Part shown: positions 1 through 12,335 of the stretch, piece after piece
Numbering within the stretch: position 1 is the stretch's first letter
Layout: every line of letters starts with the position of its first letter
NCBI GenBank assembly: GCA_026874595.1
Contig: CM049318.1
Location: 31,592,956 to 31,656,955, forward strand
Origin: Sipunculus nudus
Taxonomy: Eukaryota > Annelida > Sipuncula > Golfingiida > Sipunculidae
Reading direction: 5' to 3'
Length of the DNA: 64,000 bases
Translations under genes and position numbers: made by a program
The notes under the pieces: model-generated
Seen by the model: only the letters and a program-made list of their open reading frames with translations
Databases searched by the model: none
Told to the model about the DNA's origin: nothing

Positions 1-523
1 TTTATTAGTTAATCAGATACCTTTCTTTTGAAGAATGTATGTTTGCCGTTTGTAACTAGCGTATGTCGTATGTACTGTATTGGCCGATGTATTAAAATGT
101 TACGTTGAGGAGAGTATTGCGTCTTGTGCATCTTTGTGTATTAAATGTGTGAGTGTTTTTATGGAAGGTCTGGTATGATAAAACAAAACAAGAAATCAGA
201 TCATTTGAGTTACATGTGATATTTATACATTCCAGTCATATCCATAATACAACCAAATCGAAAAAAAAATACGCATGCAGATCTTGATAGTCCGTACACG
301 GTCGTCGTATGTGTGACCACACGAAACCTGACGCCTACATACGTCATACCGATAACTGGAAAAAACATAAAACCAGAGTCCGGCGTCATTACAGTATACC
401 AAAAACAAAATCCTTTAGTCTGACTAGAGTCGGATACTAGTGATAAAGCAGATATAAGTTCAATGATACAGTGCTACAAAACGGTATATACACAGTGAAG
501 GTCCTTGCGACTTCCCTTGTTTT
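1..523. other. no gene seen
   Basis: This is the 3' flank of the CARD gene. The short open frames lack coding character and no repeat stands out. I see nothing further here. Confidence 0.4.
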
Positions 524-1321
524 CTACCCGCACGGGGATCCCGAAACCATGATGGAGTAGAGCGATGTAACTCCAGCTGTCGTCAAGGCGTCGTCGATGA
601 TGTATGCGGCGGCCTTTAAGTCTGCTGTACGGCATATCAGGCTGAAGTAGTTCCATTGCACGTATGTTTCTCCCTCCAAAGCTTGTAGCAAACTGTTGGC
701 TGTGTCATTGTCTGTCTGCTCCCATATCTGGTGCCATTCTGCCATCTTGACGATTTTTGCTGACACACACGTCATCATGAAGAGCAACTTGTCGTTCATT
801 GAGTTCAGTATCTGTGCCAAGATTCGAAACAGCGGCACAATCTTTTCTTTGAACTTCTTGTCTTTGTTTTGATCGAACGGAGCGTTGTCGTGTTGATCTG
901 AGCAAGACAAGAACGCAAACAGGCCTGTCCAATCGGGACCACCGCATGGGTCGGCCTGTCGGTGGGCTTGTGCGCCATTTGGTGGTACCAGTTCCTCCCA
1001 CCACTGTCTTGTCTGTTCTTTACATCTCTGCTTCGCCTCTTCCTCGCATTTCCGCTTTTGCTTTTCCAACAAGAGAGCCACGTGCGGCTGCCCTGTTTCC
1101 TTAAGAGCAGTGATGAAATGTTTCACATGACTGTCGTTCTTTGATATATGGTCGATCAAGGATGTTGCTTTTGCAAAAGGGGTGGTGTTACGTGCGTAAG
1201 CGTGGTACGGTGACAACACGTTTCTGCTCTTCAGGATAGCACATAACATCTCGTCCACCGTCAGGTTAGCCAACAACTCTGGGCGGCATCGTCTGAACAC
1301 TTCTGCCCAAGACGCAGACAT
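524..1321 (-). CDS. CARD-domain protein (265 aa)
   Basis: Residues about 1-85 fit a caspase recruitment domain, a six-helix death-fold adaptor. The family's helix pattern is visible: W-A-E-V-F start, L-L-A-N-L in helix 1-2, N-V-L-S at the helix 2-3 turn, A-K-A-T-S-L-I-D-H-I for helices 4-5, and F-I-T-A-L-K-E-T-G-Q-P near the end. A charged Lys/Glu-rich linker follows, then a C-terminal region I cannot assign. CARDs act in the cytoplasm by homotypic assembly in apoptosis or innate signalling (established knowledge); the partner is unknown. I chose the ATG at 1321; the open frame runs upstream but without an ATG. A TATA box lies about 100 bp upstream. The gene diverges from an IAP gene across about 590 bp, which suggests co-regulated death-pathway genes (inference). 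Confidence 0.72.
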   Translation of the reverse strand: MSASWAEVFRRCRPELLANLTVDEMLCAILKSRNVLSPYHAYARNTTPFAKATSLIDHISKNDSHVKHFITALKETGQPHVALLLEKQKRKCEEEAKQRCKEQTRQWWEELVPPNGAQAHRQADPCGGPDWTGLFAFLSCSDQHDNAPFDQNKDKKFKEKIVPLFRILAQILNSMNDKLLFMMTCVSAKIVKMAEWHQIWEQTDNDTANSLLQALEGETYVQWNYFSLICRTADLKAAAYIIDDALTTAGVTSLYSIMVSGSPCG

Positions 1322-1417
1322 CCTGTCCTTGCAATCAGCGGTAGACACCAGTCAGTCGTGAGGTGCCACGTTGTGGGAGTGCGGTTGTGACTGAATGAGG
1401 GTAAGCACACGCCAAAT

Positions 1418-1425
1418 ATTATATA
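1418..1425 (-). promoter_or_regulatory. TATA box of the CARD gene
   Basis: TATATAAT on the minus strand, about 95 bp upstream of the CARD gene ATG, in a divergent intergenic region shared with the IAP gene. Confidence 0.5.
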
Positions 1426-1831
1426 CACATTGTGATAGGACAGGTATGACTCACTGCCTGCTGATTGGTCGGTACAGGTGCTGGGACATCGGAATCTTGA
1501 ATATGATGTAGTATCGCAAGATAACGTGTGTCAGCTTTCGTCCAATATAATACATTGTGGTATCAGTTTCACAGTGTATTTGTAATAGGATCCTATGCGG
1601 AACAGCACGCGGCCTATATATATAGAGTCCGACATGCATTACTGTCTGCTCTGTTTGATCTGCAAAGAGCTGCTGTAAACATACGACTACGTGGTACTCC
1701 GAGTTAAGACGTTGTACCCGTAGTCATGTGACCGAACTAATACTCCACTTCAGATACAGTTATATACACATCAGCATCGGTTAAAACAGATAGTGCAGGG
1801 ACGCGGGCACTGCGAGAGTGACGTTGCATAA

Positions 1832-1838
1832 TATAAAA
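1832..1838 (+). promoter_or_regulatory. TATA box of the IAP gene
   Basis: TATAAAA lies about 70 bp upstream of the IAP ATG at 1910, so transcription would start near 1860 (inference). Confidence 0.5.
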
Positions 1839-1909
1839 ACCCAGAAAGAGCTATTTCGTATGGCCAAAATGCATATAGTGAAAGTCATCTGAAAACGCTC
1901 ATAGACAAA

Positions 1910-4496
1910 ATGGGCGAACGGCGAGGGGCTTCGGCGATGTGGATTGAAAAAAACAGACTGGATAGCTACCGTCAATGGCCGAAAAGGGACTTGATCGAGC
2001 CGAGGCTGATGTCGGCGGCGGGTTTATACTTTGTCGGACCACGTGATAAAGTAAAATGTGCCTTCTGTCAAGGTGCTATGATGGGTTGGGAGACAGGGGA
2101 TGATCCAGACGAGGAACATTTCCGGTATTACGGAGACCGGTGTGCGTTTGTTCGCGGGGAACCAACGAATAACGTACCACTTCCTGACGACAATAGCCCG
2201 ATCCTTGCAAACAAAACTGGAGGAACGTCTTTCTACAAGGATATCCTGAAGGAACGGTTGGGCATAATTACAAAGAGACCTCGAAGGCCAAGACTGGCTA
2301 CAGAGCAAAACAGACTAGCGACGTTCCGTGAATGGCCAGTGGGTAAAGAACAGACTCCCGAATCACTGGCCGAAGCCGGGTTTTACTACACAGGTAATAC
2401 ATGCTCGCTACATTTGTAGTTAGAAAAACGACACCATTTCTTTAACCTAAATAAACGTGTTTGATTGTTTTAGTTCGTTCTTGTAAGTCCGACCAACGGA
2501 GTATATCATCTCGTATAAAATGTAATATGTCTGTAGATATCGCATCAGTCATTGGAAACGGTTCTATCCTGCATTTGCAGGCTGTGAGACGATAACTGTA
2601 TATTGTTTGGCACATGACCAAGAAACAATTTCAAATGAATAATTATGAGACGCATATTGATTCTTTTTTTTTGCAACAGAAGATAATACTTCGGTCACTG
2701 ATTACAGTGGTATGTATTAATTAGTGTGATACGCATTTATGTTCATAACAGATGATACGTATTTTGTGTTGCAGGTGAACATGATTGTTGCCGGTGTTTT
2801 TACTGTGATGGAGGGCTTCGTGCCTGGGAACCGGGAGATGAACCATGGGCTGAGCATGCACGTTGGTTCCCAAAATGTGGTTTTGTTATGCAGTCCAAAG
2901 GACCTGAATTCATTCACGAGGCAAACAGAAATGCAACTATGGTTAAAAGCGAGACATTGGTGATTATTCTTTACTTATCACACACATTTTACATGATCAC
3001 ACAGAAAAAGCATCAGACACGCATTATCCTTTAACGACAGTCAATACAATATATTCAGTAATGCGTTTTGTTTAAGATATGAACATACGAAACCACTTTG
3101 TATCACTATATAAGGAAATATTCGTGATGACGTGTGTACACAAACATATTATGAATCTGTTACAGGGTACCAACGCCAAAGTTAGGACCAAACGTTACTT
3201 AGAAAGCAGGAGCGAAACGCCCGAACGATCAGGTGTGTGGTTTTGCTGTTAATGTTGTACTTGAGTTTCTAAGGTCAGAACATATATATAATATATGCCA
3301 AATATGTAACATTACGTTATATTTCTGTTCAGGACTTATGTCATGTCAGTATATTCACACAATGGCTGATATTTTTATGCAAGAGCTGTCCAGTCATGTG
3401 ATGAAAAACGTATTTTCCGTTTCACTTTCACATACATATCAAATGTTTCATATAGTCATTAATACGTCTCGGTTAGACTTTAGGACTCTTTCTGATCAGA
3501 GCCATAATACCCAAGCCGTTATACTGTTGAGATACGTTGTTTGGCAAGTGAGATCGGACCCATTGATATTCTGTGTTGATATCATGCATATTCATACTGG
3601 TAATAATTTGTGAGGTGTAGCTTCATTGTCCACATTATAAATATTCTCAGAAACGTATTGATATTCAACACGTCGTTCGGACTCATTCACATATATTATC
3701 ATATATTGTGTGCTGTTTCAAATGGCCGACATCAGAGTACGACCCCCGACACCTGGCGGCACAAATGAGCACGGACAGAGTCCAGTTAGTCCTCAACACG
3801 GGTATTCCCCGTGACAGAGTGGCGTCCGTCATAGAAAACAAGCTACGTACGACAGGGCAGGCGTTTGAATCCGCTGAATGTTTACTAGCTGCTGTGATGG
3901 ATTCATATGAAACATCCGCTGCCAGCACTCCAGCCGCACGTGAAGCGGAAGAGAAACCGCTCGTTGGCGAAATGCAGCAGTCAAACGGGAGTGACGGTGA
4001 CGGGAACGGTCCGCAAACAGCTGGACCTACAAACAAAAAAAGTAATCATTTGGTCAATTCAACGATACGGTCATTTTATTACACACACACACACACACAA
4101 TGGCAATAACGTCCTCATTTGAATGACAGTGAACAAAGCATTATATTTGCTGTAGTATGTATACGTAACAAATATAGATCGGTGTCCGTAATATAACGTT
4201 GTAGATTACAGTCGTATGCTGATTTCTATGATTACATAACGGTTATTTAAGGTATACATCGCTTTGCATGACAATCAGTTCGTGTGTTGTTAATTTCAGA
4301 TGTGGATGCCCTGATACAAGAAAAGCAGTTGTTACAAGACAAGACTATGTGTGTAATCTGTTTGGACCAAATTCGTCAAATCATTTTCTTGCCATGCGGA
4401 CATATTGTATCATGTATGGGTTGTGCATCAGACATTAGGAATTGCCCGATATGCCGGAAACTTATCCGGGGCACAATAAAATTTTTCTTATCCTGA
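1910..4496 (+). CDS. Inhibitor of apoptosis protein, BIR-BIR-UBA-RING, five exons
   Basis: Coding exons I infer: 1910-2393, 2775-2959, 3166-3232, 3736-4041 and 4300-4496. All junctions are GT/AG and the phases agree, giving 412 codons. BIR1 (exon 1) has C-x2-C-x16-H-x7-C. BIR2 spans exons 1-2 with C-x2-C-x16-H-x6-C and the Gly/Trp features of type II BIRs that bind caspase or IBM peptides. Exon 4 encodes a UBA-like domain (I-E-N-K-L-R-T-T-G). Exon 5 encodes a C3HC4 RING (CVIC, LPCGH, C-x2-C, CPIC) ending in F-L-S, as animal IAPs do. Known role of the family: E3 ubiquitin ligases that restrain caspases and tune NF-kB signalling. The multi-exon layout argues for a cellular rather than a recently viral gene. 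The exon 2 donor is the least certain junction. Confidence 0.85.
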
Positions 4497-4745
4497 ACGT
4501 GTGTTTTTTTACAAGCAGATGATCGAAATTCCCAGACATCTGTTCGCGAATAGTCAGCGCGTTATTGTCCGAAGGCGTCCGTGGTACTAATAACCAAAGA
4601 ATATGCGATGATGGAATGGTTTCGGTTTAGTATACGACAGTGCGGACAGTATGACACATTTAAATGACAGAGCGCCTGAAAAAAGTGTTGATACAAGTCC
4701 GCTGTACCAGCCATAACTCGTTCGAGTTAATGTTGGCCTGCAACA

Positions 4746-4751
4746 TATAAA
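4746..4751 (+). promoter_or_regulatory. TATA box of zinc-finger gene
   Basis: TATAAA followed by GG, about 70 bp upstream of the ATG at 4819 and in the same orientation. Confidence 0.45.
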
Positions 4752-4818
4752 GGTCTGTGCACATAGCACTATCCTGTAGTACGTGTCTGGTATACGACAG
4801 AATCGGGGGTGTGATATC

Positions 4819-5436
4819 ATGGAACGGAAACAACCAGGTACTTTGTTCGACATATGCACGCGGTGGTTAACGTCGCGGTATATACCGCATACATTCTTTT
4901 GGCTGCTACCTACTGAACTGTACCAACGTTTGATCGAGATGTATAAAAACAACGGCGATTGTCAACAGTGTACAACCCTGCTTACGGCGTCTCGAATCAG
5001 CTGTTGCGCCTCTAAACACTGTGTGATCGACTCCTACGACAGCGACCCGATATTGCGTTGTAAACTGTGTGGTGTCATCACATCGAAATATATGGAGCAC
5101 GCAGCGCTCCATAAGGGACCTGGTCATACACCATGCGCCGTGAAGATATTATTCGAGTGGCCCGGTATGATCGGTTTTGTCATACATTCTACTGTCGTGA
5201 TATCGAAATATTGGCCAGCAGAGCATGTCGATCCCGGGGATGTTGTGGGAAACCTCTTAGCAAACGGCGAGTCACTAACAGCTGAGCCCGTCAAATATTT
5301 CATGTTTATTGGGAACTGTACGTGCTTTGGATGTTACTGGGATTCCGAAAAGATCTTACGGTTCAGGCCGGACCATCTGCTGAGATTCCATAAACAGATT
5401 ATGAATCACGTTTGCGTGCAACGACAACGGGTGTAG
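4819..5436 (+). CDS. Zinc-finger protein, paralogue of 33041-33694 (205 aa)
   Basis: I do not recognise this family. It is clearly paralogous to the minus-strand gene at 33041-33694. Both share an N-terminal (F)FWL segment, a C-x2-C pair, a second block P-[IV]-L-R-C-x2-C followed by H-x3-H, then an E-W-P-x-M-I segment, S-[KR]-Y-W and a late G-N-C-x-C. The block C-x2-C-x8-H-x3-H looks like a zinc site. There is no signal peptide or membrane segment. The frame is open upstream, but the first ATG is at 4819, about 70 bp below a TATA box, so I start there. It is a single coding exon. A nucleic-acid- or protein-binding role is only inferred from the zinc site. Confidence 0.65.
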   Translation: MERKQPGTLFDICTRWLTSRYIPHTFFWLLPTELYQRLIEMYKNNGDCQQCTTLLTASRISCCASKHCVIDSYDSDPILRCKLCGVITSKYMEHAALHKGPGHTPCAVKILFEWPGMIGFVIHSTVVISKYWPAEHVDPGDVVGNLLANGESLTAEPVKYFMFIGNCTCFGCYWDSEKILRFRPDHLLRFHKQIMNHVCVQRQRV

Positions 5437-6177
5437 AAAGAATAGCGAGCAGTATGACGTCCTGTATTAAATCACATGACCCAGTTGTGTCATTAGACGG
5501 ACGCTAGATGATACGTGTTACATTGTCATCATACCACAATATTTTACATAATTATGATACAAAATGTACACGTCATGTACTGGGTGAAAGCACGTGTTTG
5601 AGGCCGACCTAAAGGCGGAGGCATTGTCACAGTCTGCATGTAATGACAACATTTTGGAGTTACCAGAAGGACGTTAGATAAACACCTGCGAAGTGACGAT
5701 ACAAGGAACAGGTAAAGAACAAGACATTGCGCATTTACAGAATCAATTTAATATTACACGGAAAGTAACATAATATAATATAAAAACTTATAGACACACT
5801 AATTCAAGTGTGTAACCAGAGATTTGTTGATACGGATTGACGCTCGGACCAATCGTATTCAAATATATGGTGTTCATATTGCCGTAATATGTCAAGACAT
5901 ACACTGTTATTATGATACACACATGCTCGTACGTGCAGCATGAATTCAGCGATGATATTTGTAACATATATCAGTAAAAAAACGCTTTGCAAATATCATA
6001 TTTTACAAATAAAATAAAGATCAAACATATGACCTTGTGTGTTTCTCATGTCATAGTTTTGTTATGCAAAGCGATGCCTGTGTAGAATGAATACCTGTAT
6101 TATGAGTTAACTGTGCGTATAAATCTGTCTATGCAATAAATGTGTAACACAGGAAAAGGATTAACTCACCCTATATT
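5437..6177. other. intergenic, no gene seen
   Basis: Short AT-rich stretches and scattered AATAAA signals (for example near 6010). I see no coding frame with a start, promoter or domain. Confidence 0.4.
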
Positions 6178-6426
6178 TCACAATTTCTTCCGTCGACATT
6201 TCGGGCAACGGATCAACCTGCATATATATTTCAGACGGGTCAGATTGTTTGCTTCCTCCAGTCCGTACGGGAGAAAATGTGTCACGACACAGTGCAAACA
6301 CACCACGTGCTTACAGTATAGCTGATATTTCTTGTACCCGCCAGGGCAAATATTCGAAAAAACACATTTATGTTGAGGCATTTTGTCCATACGAATATCC
6401 TCATAAACTATACAAAATATCCTCAT
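6178..6426 (-). CDS. Small RING-like protein (82 aa)
   Basis: The protein has a RING-like cysteine/histidine series: C-x5-C, then C-K-H-V-V-C-L-H-C (C-x-H-x2-C-x2-C) and a final C-P-K-C followed by basic residues R-R-K-K-L. The first pair is spaced by five rather than the usual two residues, so the fold may be a RING variant or degenerate. The start ATG at 6426 is the first in frame. No TATA box or splice site was identified, so it may be a terminal exon of a longer gene. A ubiquitin-ligase-like role is inference. The neighbouring IAP also ends in a RING, but the sequences are not close copies. Confidence 0.5.
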   Translation of the reverse strand: MRIFCIVYEDIRMDKMPQHKCVFSNICPGGYKKYQLYCKHVVCLHCVVTHFLPYGLEEANNLTRLKYICRLIRCPKCRRKKL

Positions 6427-7144
6427 GTAAATCCTTCAGTATACCGTTATTCCACTTGTTGGAACAGGTATGTTGGACGTGGTTTTCCATGCTATCTGTG
6501 TACCGAACGTGTGGGTTCGATGGGGACAACACACAGCAGAGTTCGAACGCTCTATCATTGAGTAATCGTATGGGGATGGGGGGGGGGGGGGTGTTCGAAT
6601 ATCTGTGACGAGTAATGCAATCAAAATGGACCGTGATGTATGACTTCTGTTACATTTGTATTGATAGCAATGTTTTAGCTTTTTGCAACAGTAAGTATAT
6701 GTGTATGATCAACAATAAATACATTAAATCAGTACTCGTGTTTGCACAGACAGCGATGTATAACATATCTAGGAAACGCTGCGCGATTCATTGGTTCATG
6801 ATATTCCCTTACCAAAACATAGTCATCACATGACACGAGTCACAATAAAGTCAGATCGTGTGTTCAGATATCGTACATGCATTTTCCGATTCGATACAAC
6901 ACGTCACATTCATGATGTAGGTGATGTGTGATCATTAAACAACTATCTTCAGTGTTCATCATATTGTCAGTATATGGAAAAGGTATTTTAAACTAATAAA
7001 CGTGGCCAATGATACATTTAAGGGGGTAATCTGGTTTATACACGAAGACACCTAGTTGTTTATAACACAGCGTCATCTGGACCACTGTATTTGAAAACAG
7101 TCACCGAACCCTGTATTCCTCTGGTCACATCCGGAGTTCCTGCA

Positions 7145-7690
7145 GACTTCGTGTGCATTATTTCACGGGGGGTGTCTTGGTGCAAAACTATGTATCCGTC
7201 TTGGTCTCATACACCAAGGCGTATTTCAGATTTCGTGTGATCTCAGTCACTTCTGATATCATATGATATGGTTTGCTAATATGCCTTGTTTATGGTATAC
7301 CACAGTTCATCTGTATACAGCTATAGGCGTGCTTACATTTATTTTCCAATGATCTCCCTGCGTGAAGAAAACAGCTATCTCAGTGAAATATTTCTTGCGG
7401 ATTAATGACCCGTTTCCCTCTGCGTTCAGAACTGGGTGACGTGTGCATTATTTAAGGTGGGGAACAATGGTGCAAAACAGTGTGTCTGTCTTTATCTTAT
7501 AAACATACGTGGGTTTGTGCAATTGCCGTAACCTCAGTCGAATGGGACATCGTTTGAGTGGTATGTAAACATTATTTTGATTTATATCACACAACTACTG
7601 ATCTGCAGACTCCAATATGTGCTCACATATTTCTCTCCAATGATCTCCCGTCCTGATGAAAACCCAACATGATCAGTATGAATGTTACTG
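7145..7690. repeat. two diverged copies of a ~300-bp tandem unit
   Basis: Segments starting near 7145 and 7441 share landmarks in the same order: GTGTGCATTATTT, GGTGCAAAAC, a (T/A)-rich middle, and CCAATGATCTCCC followed by a GATGAAAA/GTGAAGAAAA stretch. The copies are well diverged. Neither encodes anything evident. Confidence 0.6.
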
Positions 7691-8355
7691 CTCATTTCAC
7701 CCGTGGTCAGATTAAATTTGTCGTCTGATGTAAGCAGCTGTGTGTTTCCTGCCACGTCAAGACGATGAGAATAACATAATGGCAGGCTGTACGTCTATAA
7801 GTGCGAGTTGTCTGAGTGTGCTCTCCACATTACGATTTGAATTTGGTACAGACAACACGTCGTCAAATATCAGTATACTTTTGGAACTGGCTGGCTGGAT
7901 GGACTTTCAGTTAAGAGCTTGTGCCATAAATGGTATGGTGAGTTGAACGCATTAACTGAACAGTCGTATCTAAATGTGCTGCAAACTGTGATTTGAGACG
8001 TTATTGTTTGAATTCTGGTATCATCTGATAATACAACGAACATTTAACCGGTGTCTGTTTCTGTGATAACAGTAGAGTGCCAGATGTGAAATAGACTATA
8101 AAGACTGCCCTTTCAGGAATTGTTGCATATATACGGCGCCTTCCTGTAAGATTGTTTAGTGACAATAGACCCGGTCGATATCTTTTTTGTTGTGAAACAG
8201 TGAAGAACCAGACACGTACCATTATATGAAATATCTAATATGACACTGTTCAGCGGACTATTCATAATTATACAACAAACCAGAAGATTTTCATTTGGTG
8301 AAAACCGTTACATAAAACAGATGTTATGTGCCACGTAAAGAATCTGTTACATGAC

Positions 8356-8465
8356 TACCATATCGCTCGGACACGGTGATGATAACCACATCGCTCGGAC
8401 ACGGCCATGATAACCATATCGCTCGGACACGGCCATGATGACCACATCGCTCTGATACATGATGG
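8356..8465. repeat. 28-bp minisatellite, about four units
   Basis: Units carry CATATCGCTCGGACACGG or close variants and a CATGAT tail, repeated head to tail, the last unit degenerate. There are no unique spacers, so this is a minisatellite. Confidence 0.8.
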
Positions 8466-8699
8466 CCTAAGGACACTTCGCTGACGGTTTGATGACGTTC
8501 GATGATGTGATCTCCAGCCAAAAGATGTGATACAGACTTCTTCATCCTGATGCAGAACCATTTATGACTCTCCTGGTGTCTGTATGCAATGTGATAGTGC
8601 TACAGCTATACGCTGCATTTTTTGTTATTTGTTCTAGCATGACGACAGTATTCAAATAAAACACTCATCCATAACACACACACACATACACAGACTCTC

Positions 8700-8760
8700 A
8701 CACACATATATATATATATATATTATATAATATATATATATATATATGTATATATATGCA
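8700..8760. repeat. TA microsatellite
   Basis: A run of TA dinucleotides with small interruptions, bordered on the left by CA repeats. Confidence 0.85.
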
Positions 8761-9931
8761 AGTATCCATATCACACGCATCCGCTATATCATTGCGATCG
8801 ATATCAGATCTCTTGTTGTATATCCATATGTTTGTATTATAGCGGATATACTTTTTTGTATATACTTTAATGCTCGAAGTATAACATTCTTTCTGTATTA
8901 TAACATATTTTTGTGTCGACTGTGTATACTTGTCCTTGTTGAATTACCTGTTTGCAAAAATTGATAAAGTATCGATATCAGTATGTTAGTTTTGTGATAT
9001 AGGTTAATATTTCTAATTTAATGAAGGAACACAAATGTGTTCAGTAAAACACTACCGTATATGCACCCTTTATGTTAATCAGATATTTATATGGTAGAAC
9101 TACAGTTTTTGGTACAGAGAGTTCCTTATTGGCATATCATGTAAAGCGTGGCATGTAATCTTATGTTATTTCTTGTAAGCGACCTGTATGTATGGTCGTG
9201 ATATTCTCATACTTACCGTTTTATTTCGTCATAATCCTAAAACTTGTTTTTTTTTTTGCTGATAACTGGTATCTAAGTATTTGTCAGTAATGTTTTAAAT
9301 ATCTGCTGATCTACTGTCACACCTCTTACGATACTTACCTGTAGCTCTGTCCATTCCCTTGTGCGATGAAACATGCCAGCAGTTCATAGAGACATGCACA
9401 TTTATATATATATATATATACATATATACAGTGGAACTCCGTCTTGTAACCATCCCGCAATTACGTAATTGAACCATTACGACCATTTTCTTGTCCCGAC
9501 ACACAGGAAATAATTGTGTGTTAAGTGTAAAAGTGTAAATAATTGTACATATAGATACAATATATATATATATATCTACAGATCATATATGTTACGGGCT
9601 TTCATCAGGATGCGTTATCGTGATATGACGTACCGTACATCGTTCTCCGACTTCACGTTATGTTGCCTGTTTGACATTCCTTCCTCTTACCTCTTGTTGG
9701 GTTTTCTCTTGTTAAATTCCTCTTCCATCCACTCTTGTTTCTTCATATCCTTTCATAGGGTCAATGATATCCATATACATTTTTTACACGTATAGATGGA
9801 TTGTTCCTTGTGTGACGCCTTACCTGTAGATTCCCAAGGCATTTACTTACAGGTCATCTTTAGCCAGTTTCTCCACATGTTCCTCTTGTCGATTTGATCT
9901 TACTATTGCAAACATACCTCCTAGGCATTTG

Positions 9932-9936
<5 letters not shown>

Positions 9937-9964
<28 letters not shown>

Positions 9965-10000
9965 TATTTATATATATCTATATATATACACACACACACA
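9937..10000. repeat. CA/TA compound microsatellite
   Basis: Two CA runs flank a TA-rich core, directly left of the possible terminal-repeat element at 10011. Confidence 0.85.
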
Positions 10001-10010
10001 TGTCATATCT

Positions 10011-10282
10011 CAGTGCTCGCCATTTACGGTTAACCACTTGCACGGGGACAGTAAACGTTCCTAAAATAGTGGTAAGGCAACTAGAAGTCCCCTCCTACTT
10101 ACCCGACTGGACCAATCGGTCCAACAGAAAAACTTTACCTAAGGCATGCAAAAACGTCTTTGTGTTTTTCGATACAATCATTCATATTTGTAAGGCAAGT
10201 AAACATTCATGTAGGGCAAGTAATAGCTAGATGTTACTTACCCGGTCAGGCAAATACTTTCAAAAGTTAATGTCGAGCCCTG
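10011..10282. mobile_element. possible non-autonomous hAT-like element (MITE)
   Basis: The left end CAGTGCTCGCCATT resembles the reverse complement of the right end, CAGGGCTCGACATT, giving imperfect terminal inverted repeats about 270 bp apart. hAT elements typically start CAGNG (established knowledge). Internal GTAAGGCAA and ACTTACCCG words recur in both orientations. I see no clear 8-bp target duplication, so the call is tentative. Confidence 0.4.
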
Positions 10283-12303
10283 AATATATATATTGTTTTC
10301 TTGTGTGAGGGTTAGTGATCCCCACATCTTTATTTGCGACATTGTATAATGTGTATCCCCTGTTATTGTTCCCGATTTTCCCACCTCTTACAGACGACGT
10401 TTCTTACCTACACTTAATGTTATGACAGTTTCTCTTCCTTTTTATTGCGTGGTTCCTTTCGCTGCATGCTGGTTCTGTGTTAGTGTTCTGATCTGCTTGC
10501 ACTTCTCGATCTCTTCAATGACGTATATAAACAAAGCGATTGTTGGTACGTTCCCTTTCTCCCCAGTTCGGTTTCATATTCTTTTTATTTTTTAAGGCAA
10601 TGTCCCGGACAGTTGGTTTCTTCTGTTTCAGTTATGGTACTTGCAATTTGTTGCCTTATTTTACTTACCCCACGTAAAACTTTTTCATTGTTAGCGTCCT
10701 GCATGTTGGGTCGTGATATCGTTCGTATGATTTACCGGGTCGTGTGTACTGATTTGTTTGATTATACTTACAATTTCTCCCATGGTACTGCAGGTTGGAC
10801 TCTGCGATGACCTTAACTAATCGCAACATTATTTTGCTCAGAGTATTTTTTTAAATGTCATGCTGTGTATGTTCTTGGTCTCACTCTCAATATAGATTGA
10901 TTTTAGGGACGAGCCGGTCTTCCTTTTCTGTTTTGCCTTGGATGTTGACGCTATGAGGAATATCCCTTCTCAAGATGACGATATGTGAAAAGGTCCCCTT
11001 CTCAATATAAACCGACAGTAATTGTCGATTACCGAACGGTTGTCGTAACTGCACGTGTGGTTTGACTTTTCTTTTCTGTCTTCCCTTATGATCCGCACTT
11101 TGATGGTTTTTCTCCTATGTTTGTCACAATGTGTGTCGCAGGATTTCGTAAGTCCTTTTTAATCCATCTTCTATTCGACTGACACGGTGTTCCATATATA
11201 TGCTTCCAATACAGTATGTATATATAAATATGTTCATGTATATAAATATATATATATCCTGATGTTAATAGAAAATACCAATTGCAAAGTTCAAACTGCA
11301 CTTCCTCTCACATTTCACCGCCGCTTAACGAGTTGGTAGAAAGCGTCTCCGTTTTTTATGATCCTACTTGTCTGGTCACACACCTGTGCCTCTTTGTTTT
11401 CTTTCCCATTGTCTCCTTCGCCCAACTTTCCCTTGAACTGTGTTTCTTCCTTGTGTTTTCCAGGTTTCCTCCCTGGAAATGTTTGATACAAAAAAAACTA
11501 TTATGTGTTTTGTTTACTCCCTCATGTATGTGAATCGCTAACGATGTTGTTGCTGCTGTTGTTCCTTTCATCTGCTTCTCTCGTAAGCGATAATATCTGT
11601 TCCGTTCTCAGATATCTTGGTATTGTTGGATACGAATATAACGGAACGCATGAGACATTGGCAGTTTTTCTTCTGAGGGCGTGTTGGCATAGCTCAGGTC
11701 CTCCGGGTCTCTTACAGCCTGTACCTTGTCCATCTCACAGCTACCTTCCATGTTGGTTCACTGTTTATCCTTTGTTGCTTCACTGAATCCAACTGTCTGC
11801 CAGTCACAGTGATTGCTCTTCCATCCCCTTTCGCGTGTAGGCCTTTTTGCTTCTCCTTCCAAGTCAAATTGTTTAGGGTGTTATAGGTTCTTCTGTAGTT
11901 GTTGTGTTGACCGGCACGCGGTGCAAAATACAGGTGGTATTGGTTCTTCCCATAATGCAGCAATGTTACAGTTCTTATACGCTCTCCTCCAGTTGTTATA
12001 ATGTAGTAAAAGAATCTGGTAACGATCGGCATTAGCACCGTGAGAGTGTCCTTCTTAGCACACACTACATAATTCTTTACATTCAACATAAAAACGTCGA
12101 TTTATTTCCCAGTTGCATGTTTGTGATACTTTCTGCAAAAACCGTCAGGTATCTTCCACACAGTCATATAAGATAATCTCCATGTTAGAAGGCCGCTGCA
12201 TGTTGTTGCAGGTATTAAACATCCATCAGCTAACGAAGGTCGCTGATGCCTGTTTCTCTTGTTCCCAAGCAGTTTGTTTCTTTGTATATATAAATATATA
12301 TAC

Positions 12304-12335
<32 letters not shown>

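Noticed and set aside
4284-4299. RING exon read as a separate small gene
   Set aside because: A TTAATTTCAG acceptor and matching phase join it to the upstream UBA and BIR exons as one IAP gene.
8356-8465. Regular short repeats, CRISPR-like at first sight
   Set aside because: Repeats are head to tail without unique spacers and lie in eukaryotic DNA: a minisatellite.
10000-10230. 76-codon open frame
   Set aside because: Lies within the possible terminal-repeat element and has no recognisable protein features.
11712-12089. 125-codon minus-strand open frame
   Set aside because: Purine-rich strand composition explains its length; no motif, promoter or repeat support.
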